A stretch of 64,000 bases of DNA from Gulosibacter sp. 10. Lineage in GTDB: Bacteria > Actinomycetota > Actinomycetes > Actinomycetales > Microbacteriaceae. Under the pieces are notes generated by a model. The model was not told the DNA's origin. It worked only from the letters and a program-made list of their open reading frames with translations, and ran no database searches. Below are positions 35,401 through 41,624 of the stretch, in pieces. The stretch is taken from positions 56,692 to 120,691 of the forward strand of contig NZ_FUIC01000016.1 in NCBI RefSeq assembly GCF_900163695.1, written 5' to 3'. Within the stretch, counting starts at the first letter, position 1. Each line of letters starts with the position of its first letter. Made by a program: the position numbers and the translations under genes.

Positions 35401-36756
35401 GTTCGGCACGTACTGGCAGAACGACGCGGTTCTGAATTGCGCGAACGCGGTATCGACCATGTCATCCGTGCGCAGCGCCCGGTCGGCAAACTCGGCAACC
35501 ACGATGTCGAGGATCTCGTCAGCGCTCTGCGGTTCGGCCAATGGAAGGCGGTCGGAAAGCGCGCGGTACGCTGGGACAAGGGGGATCCCTATGTTCCGAT
35601 CGCAACGTTGAACGCGGATATCAATCAGCGCATCGTCCTCTACGGGCTGGAGGCCTACGAGTCCATCACGGCTGGGACCGAACCCGTCCTCGACGATGGC
35701 GAGGTATTCGCCTGGCAGGTGGTTACCGAAGCATCGGAGCCGAAGTCAGATTCGATCATCGAACAGGCGGGCAAGCCGACCGTGCTGATCGCTGGCCACG
35801 ACTTCAAGTTCTTCCCGCAGATCAGTGCTGCTATTCAAGAGGCAGGTCACAAAGTCCTGGTCGACCGCTGGCAGGGGCATGCGATCCACGACGAGGAGTA
35901 CAGCCGCAAACTGCTTGCCGAAGCGGACGTGATCTTCTGCGAGTGGGCTTTGGGTAACGTGCGGTGGTACAGCCAGAACAAGCTACCCGGCCAGAAGCTC
36001 ATCACTCGTCTGCATGCGCAGGAACTGCGCACCCGCCATTTGGCTGATGCGAATATCGACAACATCGATACGTTCGTCTTCGTGTCGCCGGTAGGAATGC
36101 GGCGGGCGCAGGTGCTGTTCGGAATCCCGTCGTCGAAGTGCGTGGTGATCGGCAACACGTTTGATTTCGATCGCTTCGACTCCTACCGTCCCGACATCAA
36201 CGCGAAGAATCTTGGATTCGTGGGCTCGGTGCCGCAGTCGAAGCGCTTCGACATCGCCCTGGATATCGTCGAGCAGTTGGCGGCTGAGGACCCGGAAGTC
36301 AAATTGCTCGTGAAGGGCAAGGAATACACCGAGTACGAGTGGCTCTTGAAGCGGCCTGCGGAGAAGGCCTTCTTCGAGGAGCAGTATCGCCGCATTGGGC
36401 AGTCGTCCGCGTTGCAGGAAGCCGTCGTCTTCGGCGGCCACAGCTCGGACATCGCCGCTTGGTACAACTCCGAGCCCGGTTTCGTGCTGTCGACGAGTGA
36501 TCACGAGGGGACGCATCAGGCGATCGCCGAAGGCGGCGCCGCGGGGTGCGTGCCGATCATCTTGCCGTGGGCAGGCGCCGAGCTGGTGTACGGCCGGCGC
36601 TGGCTGGTGCGTGACGCCGAGGAAGCCGTGGCGCGTATCCGCGAACTCGTAGCGGATCCGGAGAAGTTCAAGACCGAGTCCAACGCGGTGCGTGAATACA
36701 TGTACGAGCATTTCCGTCCGGAACGGATCGGTCGAGAAATCGTGAATCTTCTGTAG
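32488..36756 (+). CDS. Giant membrane-anchored protein with three glycosyltransferase-like domains
   Basis: 1422 residues. Residues about 14-33 and 36-57 are two membrane helices. Residues about 175-590 form a complete GT4 domain (VSNGYTSRTQGVATGMASRG, FVYEMRGFWEVT, GFAGSVTDYEGLDLVVQAL, LPVTELVSPLKPLEAMATGG). Residues about 595-930 resemble CgeB/DUF3880-type transferases (FIGDVFTTDTFVPEL, FWNKEDPVHF, YPEMCQAYKAHPIHLNGNSV). Residues about 1097-1422 form a third GT-B-like unit (VLIAGHDFKFFPQISAA, LITRLHAQELRTRHL, GFVGSVPQSKRFDIALDI, STSDHEGTHQAIAEGGAAG). It may build a repeat unit alone. The first 250 bases are A+T-rich and end in a run of nine A (32712-32720); the rest is typical high-GC. The start has a weak AAGGA upstream. 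Confidence 0.85.
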   Translation: MLKLFRRFTRKQKAVMGFFLLAAVIASVAAFWLDDTILIVSLFWLLALSVFIMIMFIRRLNAAIARVRRDPGSLLKKKNVEPRSRLESSKDIETLRKELRSGKRPAVVFPLAKKILQQAGGIREAGQVLGHLKSDLPLATSEREFIERVRSLNRYLDAEYELPQQHHTYNYVPAKDKVLYAVGISPISVSNGYTSRTQGVATGMASRGLDVVVAPMPGKPWDKGPQPGYRVPGEHRRFTRAINGVTYAHNPGGKAWEGDIDVFFQISADAYVREALIDKPEFILAASNYLSALPALIAARRLGIPFVYEMRGFWEVTAASVNPAWADTDQYALDRKFELFVAQNADKIVVITDEMKQDLIERGVDGAKISVAPNCVDPEKFAPLGKDLNLCKRIGFERPELPVIGFAGSVTDYEGLDLVVQALADLKEAGKEFNFLLIGGGKHLPVLQKEIGRLRLDAETRQISGIPNEQMPVYLSSIDIFPLARQSLPVTELVSPLKPLEAMATGGAVLLSDVSPHGVFYGENQDRALKFDKGDASSLRSQLERLLDDAELRRRLGWNAREWILENRQWSHSGAVFETVFRGLRAEWKRASSADAEAPLKSYTVAFIGDVFTTDTFVPELTAVRVTPDDWREQYKAQKIDALFIESAWRGNDGAWTGTVGYYDDETHAPIVELIEYSRENGIPVMFWNKEDPVHFNRFKRTAALCDYVFTTDARTIPAYKSLEANRIKVVASAPFAAQPLLHNPLPTTREKEDTIAYGGTYYGDKYATRKQGLDFLFYESAPYGLAIYERIHNDPNSPYKLPERFKRYARESLSYPEMCQAYKAHPIHLNGNSVVDSPSMFSRRVVEITASGASVLSSPGQGVDETLAGTVPTVSTAEEAFGALRRWKESEQVRHRDLWRSLRHVYEAHTCAHRLVYMLRVAGLSVQSPRLERFAVECSVEDVLVFEQQSVRPDLYLLDSEPTQELAGLPVRHVLAERRGSELRERGIDHVIRAQRPVGKLGNHDVEDLVSALRFGQWKAVGKRAVRWDKGDPYVPIATLNADINQRIVLYGLEAYESITAGTEPVLDDGEVFAWQVVTEASEPKSDSIIEQAGKPTVLIAGHDFKFFPQISAAIQEAGHKVLVDRWQGHAIHDEEYSRKLLAEADVIFCEWALGNVRWYSQNKLPGQKLITRLHAQELRTRHLADANIDNIDTFVFVSPVGMRRAQVLFGIPSSKCVVIGNTFDFDRFDSYRPDINAKNLGFVGSVPQSKRFDIALDIVEQLAAEDPEVKLLVKGKEYTEYEWLLKRPAEKAFFEEQYRRIGQSSALQEAVVFGGHSSDIAAWYNSEPGFVLSTSDHEGTHQAIAEGGAAGCVPIILPWAGAELVYGRRWLVRDAEEAVARIRELVADPEKFKTESNAVREYMYEHFRPERIGREIVNLL
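32712..32720 (+). repeat. A9 homopolymer inside the giant glycosyltransferase gene
   Basis: Nine A in codons 76-78 (CTA AAA AAA AAG). Within it A AAA AAG at 32715-32721 is in register as a -1 slippery heptamer. Reading -1 gives GAA CGT TGA and stops at 32729. Confidence 0.85.
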
Positions 36757-36771
36757 CAGGTACGTGGGCAA

Positions 36772-36805
36772 GAAGCCGCCGTCACAAACGGGTGACGGCG
36801 GCTTC
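36772..36805. terminator. Bidirectional hairpin terminator between convergent genes
   Basis: GAAGCCGCCGTCAC (36772-36785) pairs perfectly with 36792-36805 around AAACGG. It sits between the stop of the giant glycosyltransferase gene (+) and the stop of wecB (-), 16 and 20 bases from them, and can serve both. Confidence 0.75.
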
Positions 36806-36824
36806 TGCGTTATGCGGTGAGCAG

Positions 36825-37985
36825 TTACTCGCTGCTGTGGACCGGCGAGAAATCCGGAAGCCGTTGGCCGACGCCGAGGAGTTCCGCGATTGCGGCGACC
36901 GATCGTTCGGCGGCTTTACCGTCACCGTACGGGTTGACCGCGTTCGCCATCTCGCGGTAGGCGGTGTCGTCATCCAGCAGCCGAGCCGATTCCGCGACGA
37001 TGCGCTCCTCATCGGTCCCGACCAGCCGCACGGTGCCGGCTTCGATCGCCTCGGGGCGCTCGGTGTTCTCGCGCATGACCAGCACCGGCTTGCCCAGGCT
37101 CGGAGCCTCCTCCTGCACACCGCCCGAGTCGGTGAGGACGAGCGCGGCACGTCCCATGAGCTTCGTGAACTCGTTGTAGGGCAGAGGGTCGGTCACGATG
37201 ATGTTCGAACGACCCTCGATGTGGGGGAAGACGGCATCGCGGACGCGAGGGTTCAGGTGCGCGGGCAGCACGAAATTGATATCCGTGTATTGCTCGGAGA
37301 GGCGGCGCATGGCTTTGCCGATGGCGGACATCGTGTCGAGATTCTCGCGCCGGTGCGTGGTGATGAGTACCAGGCGCTGCCCGCTGTCCGCCGCCTGCTG
37401 GAGCCGTTCATCGGCGAACGTGGTGTTCCAGGCCGTGGCTTCCAGCAACGCATCGATGACGGTGTTGCCGGTGACCGGCACCGTCGAGGCGTCCACCTGT
37501 TCACGAAGCAGGTTTTCCCTCGACTCGGCTGTCGGCGCGAGGTGCAGAGAAGCTACTCGGCTGATGAGACGACGGTTCGCCTCTTCGGGGAAAGGCGAGA
37601 AGAGGTTGCCGGTTCGAAGTCCGGCCTCCACATGAACGACCCTGACCTCTCGGTTGAACGCGGTAATGGCGGCGGACATCGCGGTCGACGTGTCGCCGTG
37701 CACGAGAATCGCGTCCGGCCGCTCTTTTTCGATCACCGCGTCGAGTTCTTCGACGACCCGGGAGACGATCTGGTTCAAGGATTGGCCGGGGCGCATGATT
37801 CCCAGGTCGTACTTGGGCGTGATGCCGAACATCGAATTGACCTGATCGAGCATCTCGCGATGTTGGCCCGTCGAGACTGCGAACGCGTCGAAGCGATCAT
37901 CGGCCTCAAGGGCGGTCACGACCGGGGCGACCTTGATGGCCTCCGGGCGAGTGCCGTAGACGGTGATTACCTTGGGTACAGTCAC
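36825..37985 (-). CDS. wecB: UDP-N-acetylglucosamine 2-epimerase (non-hydrolysing)
   Basis: A 386-residue GT-B-fold epimerase that converts UDP-GlcNAc to UDP-ManNAc. Signatures: VYGTRPEAIKVAPV (residues 9-22), STGQHREMLDQV, VHGDTSTAMSAA, VHVEAGLRTGN (with the catalytic Glu/Arg), TTHRREN and LTDSGGVQEEAPSLGKPVLVMR, which includes the Glu that binds the UDP ribose. The start is GTG at 37985 with AAGGA 8 bases upstream. It supplies WecC (28324) with its substrate, although the two genes are 7 kb apart and in opposite directions. A 63-base gap separates it from the ABC exporter genes on the same strand, so the three are probably one operon. Confidence 0.94.
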   Translation of the reverse strand: MTVPKVITVYGTRPEAIKVAPVVTALEADDRFDAFAVSTGQHREMLDQVNSMFGITPKYDLGIMRPGQSLNQIVSRVVEELDAVIEKERPDAILVHGDTSTAMSAAITAFNREVRVVHVEAGLRTGNLFSPFPEEANRRLISRVASLHLAPTAESRENLLREQVDASTVPVTGNTVIDALLEATAWNTTFADERLQQAADSGQRLVLITTHRRENLDTMSAIGKAMRRLSEQYTDINFVLPAHLNPRVRDAVFPHIEGRSNIIVTDPLPYNEFTKLMGRAALVLTDSGGVQEEAPSLGKPVLVMRENTERPEAIEAGTVRLVGTDEERIVAESARLLDDDTAYREMANAVNPYGDGKAAERSVAAIAELLGVGQRLPDFSPVHSSE

Positions 37986-38048
37986 GTGAGCATTCCTTTA
38001 GCGCTGGGGGTCGAGAGATCGTCCTGAGGGGAGTGTATGGGATGCGAA

Positions 38049-38975
38049 TCAGGCATCCCGATCCATGTCATCGGCCTCATCGTCTAGTTCATCATCGGTG
38101 TTGGCGGACACGATCGCCTTCGGCGGGATCGAGCCGTCGAGGATCTGCTGCGTCCGGTCCTCCAACGTCTGTCCGTACTTCTTGCGGATCCACGCGCCTC
38201 GCCGTTCTCCGCGACGTTTGAGCGCGCGGAGATACTCCTCATAATGGGGGAGTACCTCATCGGTGCCGCCGTCTTCGATGATCTCCCCCTTGTCCATCCA
38301 GATGACTCGGGTGCAGAGGTCCCGGATTGCGGGCGCCGAGTGGTTGACGAGAAAGCCGGTTCCCGAGCGGGAAATGAGGTCTCGCATGGCCTCGTTCGAA
38401 CGCTCTTTGAAGGCGCCATCGCCCGTCGAAAGGGCTTCGTCGATCATGAGGATCTCCGGGTCGGCGGAAACGGAGATCGCGAACCGGAGACGGGCCACCA
38501 TGCCGGACGAGTATGTGCGCATGGGCATGTAGATGGATTCGCCGATGTCGGCGAGTTCTGCGACGCGGTCTATTCGGGATTCCGCATCGTCGGGTGAGAG
38601 CCCCATCGCGAGCAGGCCGATCCTGATGTTGTCGAGGCCAGTGAGTTTCGGCATCAACGCGGCGCTGACTCCCATGAGCTGCGGCTTCGACTTGGCGAGG
38701 ACCGACCCCGAGGTCGGCGTCTCGAGTCCTGCCAGGACTCGCAGAAGGGTGCTCTTTCCCGAACCGTTTCGGCCGACGAGGCCGATGAACTCCCCTTTGA
38801 ACGCGACGAGTGAAACACCGCGGAGGGCTTCGACGGTGGACTTCGTGCCGCTCGAGCCGAAGAGGCGCCGGCGCTTGTCCCGGTTGCCGACACGAACCCT
38901 GTAGGTGAGCCGGATGCTGTCCGCGAGCATCGTCAGTTCATTCGGGGTTTCCGCAGTGTCACTTGTACTGGTCAC
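38049..38975 (-). CDS. Polysaccharide ABC exporter, ATP-binding subunit (Wzt/TagH type)
   Basis: A 308-residue ATPase. Walker A is GRNGSGKST (residues about 68-76), the signature is YSSGM, and Walker B is ILMIDEALSTGD, with a His switch in VNHSA; all are typical of Wzt, TagH and RfbB. The protein ends about 60 residues after the nucleotide-binding domain in a charged Asp/Glu-rich tail and lacks the C-terminal carbohydrate-binding domain that some Wzt proteins use to recognise a capped chain. It pairs with the permease encoded by the overlapping gene at 38959. Together they export the finished lipid-linked polymer across the membrane. Confidence 0.92.
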   Translation of the reverse strand: MTSTSDTAETPNELTMLADSIRLTYRVRVGNRDKRRRLFGSSGTKSTVEALRGVSLVAFKGEFIGLVGRNGSGKSTLLRVLAGLETPTSGSVLAKSKPQLMGVSAALMPKLTGLDNIRIGLLAMGLSPDDAESRIDRVAELADIGESIYMPMRTYSSGMVARLRFAISVSADPEILMIDEALSTGDGAFKERSNEAMRDLISRSGTGFLVNHSAPAIRDLCTRVIWMDKGEIIEDGGTDEVLPHYEEYLRALKRRGERRGAWIRKKYGQTLEDRTQQILDGSIPPKAIVSANTDDELDDEADDMDRDA

Positions 38976-39912
38976 GGCTGTACGATTCCTCTCCCTGCCA
39001 GAACACGAAAAAGCCCACGATGAGAAGGCCCACGGCCCACGCGCTGAGCGTGATCCATTGCTGCGGATCGGGGAACGTGCCGTCGATCAGGATGCCTCGG
39101 TAGGACTCGAGCAGGACATACACGGGGTTCAGCTCGATCACCGTCAGGAGCGCAGGCACCTTCTCCGCGAGATTGCCGATCGGAAAGATCACACCGGACC
39201 CGTACATCAGCAGCCGGGTGAGGAACGGCATCGTGCGGCTGACGTCCGGAAGCACCGTGCCGAGTCTGGCGAAGATGAGCGTGAGGCCGAAGTCCAGGAG
39301 GGTCTGGAGGAGTAGCAGCACCGGGAATAGGAGCCATGCCAGTTCCGGAAGCTCGTGCGGGGGCATTCCCATGATGATCACGAACATGACCAGCAAGGCC
39401 GGGATGCGCTGGAGAAAGTCGTATACGAGGTCCGCGAGCGGGAGCGCCATCCGGGGGAATTGGAAGGCCCGGATCATCGCCTTCGACGAGCTGATCGTCT
39501 TCGTCCCGGTCGAGAGCGCCGTGCTGGTGTACTGGTACATGAACACGCCGATGATGATGAACGCGACGAAATTGTCCATGCCGCGATCCAAGCCGAGCAG
39601 CACGCCGAAGATCAGCCAGTAGAACGTTGCATCGAGCAGGGGCTTGAAAATGAGCCAGAGCGAGCCGAGACGGCTGTCGTCGTTGTCGGTCATCACTCGA
39701 CTGCGCGACTGCAGCCAGATGAAGTGTCTCCGCTGCCAGAGCTGCTTGACATAGCGTCCGAGCGGGGGGCGTCCAGTAACCTCATGGAGGTCATCGATGC
39801 CGTACATGCTCTGGACAGTTGCGGCGAACTTGGACCCCTCGAGGCTCCTCAGAGTCCGCTGCTCGTGCAGCGATCTGCTTGCGCCCGCCTCATCTGAACG
39901 AGTCTTGCTCAC
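38959..39912 (-). CDS. Polysaccharide ABC exporter, membrane subunit (Wzm/TagG type)
   Basis: A 317-residue ABC-2 type permease. A cytoplasmic N-terminus of about 85 residues is followed by six membrane helices; SRVMTDNDDSRLGSLWLIFKPLLDATFYWLIFG is the amphipathic helix plus TM1 entry seen in Wzm/TagG, and the segment AFQFPRMALPLADLVYDF is the coupling region. The gene overlaps the ATPase gene by 17 bases. The start is GTG at 39912. Its promoter should lie in the 168-base divergent gap before 40081, where TAGAAT (39982 down to 39977 on the minus strand) is a possible -10. Confidence 0.91.
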   Translation of the reverse strand: MSKTRSDEAGASRSLHEQRTLRSLEGSKFAATVQSMYGIDDLHEVTGRPPLGRYVKQLWQRRHFIWLQSRSRVMTDNDDSRLGSLWLIFKPLLDATFYWLIFGVLLGLDRGMDNFVAFIIIGVFMYQYTSTALSTGTKTISSSKAMIRAFQFPRMALPLADLVYDFLQRIPALLVMFVIIMGMPPHELPELAWLLFPVLLLLQTLLDFGLTLIFARLGTVLPDVSRTMPFLTRLLMYGSGVIFPIGNLAEKVPALLTVIELNPVYVLLESYRGILIDGTFPDPQQWITLSAWAVGLLIVGFFVFWQGEESYSRDQYK

Positions 39913-40080
39913 TAAGCGACACCAACCTCAGGGTAAACCGGCGCCGTCGGCATCGGTACTGATGTGTAAGAGGCTAATTCTAGTGGTCGATCGTCTGACA
40001 TGGCGAGGGCGAGCAACGTGTGTGATGGTTAAGGGCTTGTGGGTGGGATCGGACGCATCCGCCAAGAGTAGGGATGGTTG

Positions 40081-41022
40081 ATGGCGAGGACGAAACGGAC
40101 GATCAGACTCAAGGAGATCGCCCCCAACAGTTACAGCGAGAAGACTCCGGCTCCGCAGTACATGCAGCGCACTGACGGATCCCTCGAGTTGAAGGCGTAC
40201 GTGGCCCGCGGAGACGACCGCGGGTTCCTGCGGACCGGCAACCAGCTGGTAGCGGGTCCGCCGATCGTGTTCATGGGCGGTTCGTTCGTCGAATCGATGT
40301 ACGCGGATGAAGACAAGCGGTTCGTTTCGCAGATCGAACGGCGTCTGCATGCGAAGGGGTACGGGTATCGATGCCTCAACGCCGGATACTCGGGCTCGAC
40401 TACGCTGCATTCGTTCAATGTGCTTGTCAACAAGATCCTGCCTATCGTGCGGGAGGCGGGGACCGTGGTGTTCTTCCTGCCGCAGACCGATAGCTTCATC
40501 GTCGGTACTAAAGGGAGCTACTGGAACGGAACCAAGCGGTTCGCGACCCTGCTCCCCGCCGATGAACCATCCGAGCAGAGCGGTTGGAACGACCTGCATG
40601 CGACTCGTGCGATCCTGCGGCTCGTCGTTGCGGCGTGCAAGAACTTCGGTGTCGACCTGGTCCTTGCGGCCTCGCCATTCCGTGACGCGCCCCATGGTGA
40701 CGACCCTTACCTGGCGAACAAGCTCCGCCCGGCAGAGCGTTACGAACGTGTTCAAGCGCTTCGCGCAGAACTTGCGCATATGCCGTGCTCGGTGGGGCGG
40801 GAATCCGCAGTACCCGCAATCGATGGCCATGCTCTTCTCTCAGGACAAGCGCAGTACTTCTACGATGATCTGCATCTCAACGATGAGGGGCAGCAGATGT
40901 TCGCCGAGTCCTTCGCGACCGAGCTGATGAAGCACCTCGAACGTCGTCGACGCCCCATCTGGAGCGCGCGGAAGCGTCGGCTCAAACGATTCGTCAAGAG
41001 GATGATCGTGCGCAAGCGGTGA
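40081..41022 (+). CDS. SGNH/GDSL-type hydrolase-like protein
   Basis: A 313-residue protein. VFMGGSFVESMYADED (near residue 63-78) resembles SGNH block I with Ser in GGS, AGYSGSTT supplies the block II Gly, and YDDLHLNDEGQQMFAE near residue 262 is the block V Asp-x-x-His pair. Such enzymes act as polysaccharide O-acetylesterases or transferases. No signal peptide is evident, and the C-terminus is strongly basic (RRRRPIWSARKRRLKRFVKR), which could hold it at the membrane. It stands divergently from the exporter operon and is the last gene of the polysaccharide locus. Confidence 0.72.
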   Translation: MARTKRTIRLKEIAPNSYSEKTPAPQYMQRTDGSLELKAYVARGDDRGFLRTGNQLVAGPPIVFMGGSFVESMYADEDKRFVSQIERRLHAKGYGYRCLNAGYSGSTTLHSFNVLVNKILPIVREAGTVVFFLPQTDSFIVGTKGSYWNGTKRFATLLPADEPSEQSGWNDLHATRAILRLVVAACKNFGVDLVLAASPFRDAPHGDDPYLANKLRPAERYERVQALRAELAHMPCSVGRESAVPAIDGHALLSGQAQYFYDDLHLNDEGQQMFAESFATELMKHLERRRRPIWSARKRRLKRFVKRMIVRKR

Positions 41023-41102
41023 CGCATGGCATATGTGAAGCCGGAGCTGTGCGAAGCCGATGCAACCGCACGGGCTGATCCCAACCCTTCCGCCCCCTCG
41101 CA

Positions 41103-41108
41103 TACACT
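41103..41108 (+). promoter_or_regulatory. Candidate -10 element before the PH-domain operon
   Basis: TACACT lies 33 bases before ATG 41142; a GGGGGAG Shine-Dalgarno stands in between at 41131-41137. This suggests that the PH-domain genes have their own promoter and no longer depend on the folate operon. Confidence 0.35.
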
Positions 41109-41141
41109 TGGGCCGCACCGACCTTAGGCAACGGGGGAGTA

Positions 41142-41624
41142 ATGAGCGGTCTCGACCATCCGAACATCCAGTGGCGACGCGTATCGAACAAGTACGCCAC
41201 GCTCTGCGCCTTCAACTACGCGGTGCCGACGGTGATCTTCGCCGCCATCGCGATCGGGCTCAGCTTCATCCCCGACAACGGCTGGTGGTGGCTCTTCGGC
41301 GCGATCCCCGCCGTGCTCTTCGCGAGCCAGATCTTCTTCGTCGTCGTCCGCGCACGCGCGATCGGCTACGCGCTGCGCCAGGACGACCTCGTCTACCGCG
41401 CGGGCATCCTCTGGAGCCGCATGGTCGCCGTCCCGTACGGCCGCCTCCAGCTCGTCGACGTGCACCGCGGCCCGATCGAGCGGATGCTCGGACTCGCCAC
41501 GGTCAAGACCGTCACCGCCGCGGCCTCCACCCAGGTCGCCATCCCCGGCCTTCCCTATGCGGAGGCCGAGCAGCTGCGCGACCACCTCATCCAGGTCGCC
41601 GAGACCCGCCGGGCAGGCCTGTGA
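41142..41624 (+). CDS. Bacterial PH-domain (bPH2) membrane protein
   Basis: A 160-residue protein with two membrane helices (about residues 24-42 and 47-68) followed by a bacterial pleckstrin-homology-like (bPH2, formerly DUF304) domain: DDLVYRAGILWSRMVAVPYGRLQLVDVHRGPIERMLGLATV. This is the YdbS type, which works with the larger YdbT type encoded next. The Bacillus pair affects resistance to antimicrobial compounds; the biochemical role is unknown. GGGGGAG precedes the ATG by 4 bases. The stop overlaps the start of the next gene. Confidence 0.85.
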   Translation: MSGLDHPNIQWRRVSNKYATLCAFNYAVPTVIFAAIAIGLSFIPDNGWWWLFGAIPAVLFASQIFFVVVRARAIGYALRQDDLVYRAGILWSRMVAVPYGRLQLVDVHRGPIERMLGLATVKTVTAAASTQVAIPGLPYAEAEQLRDHLIQVAETRRAGL

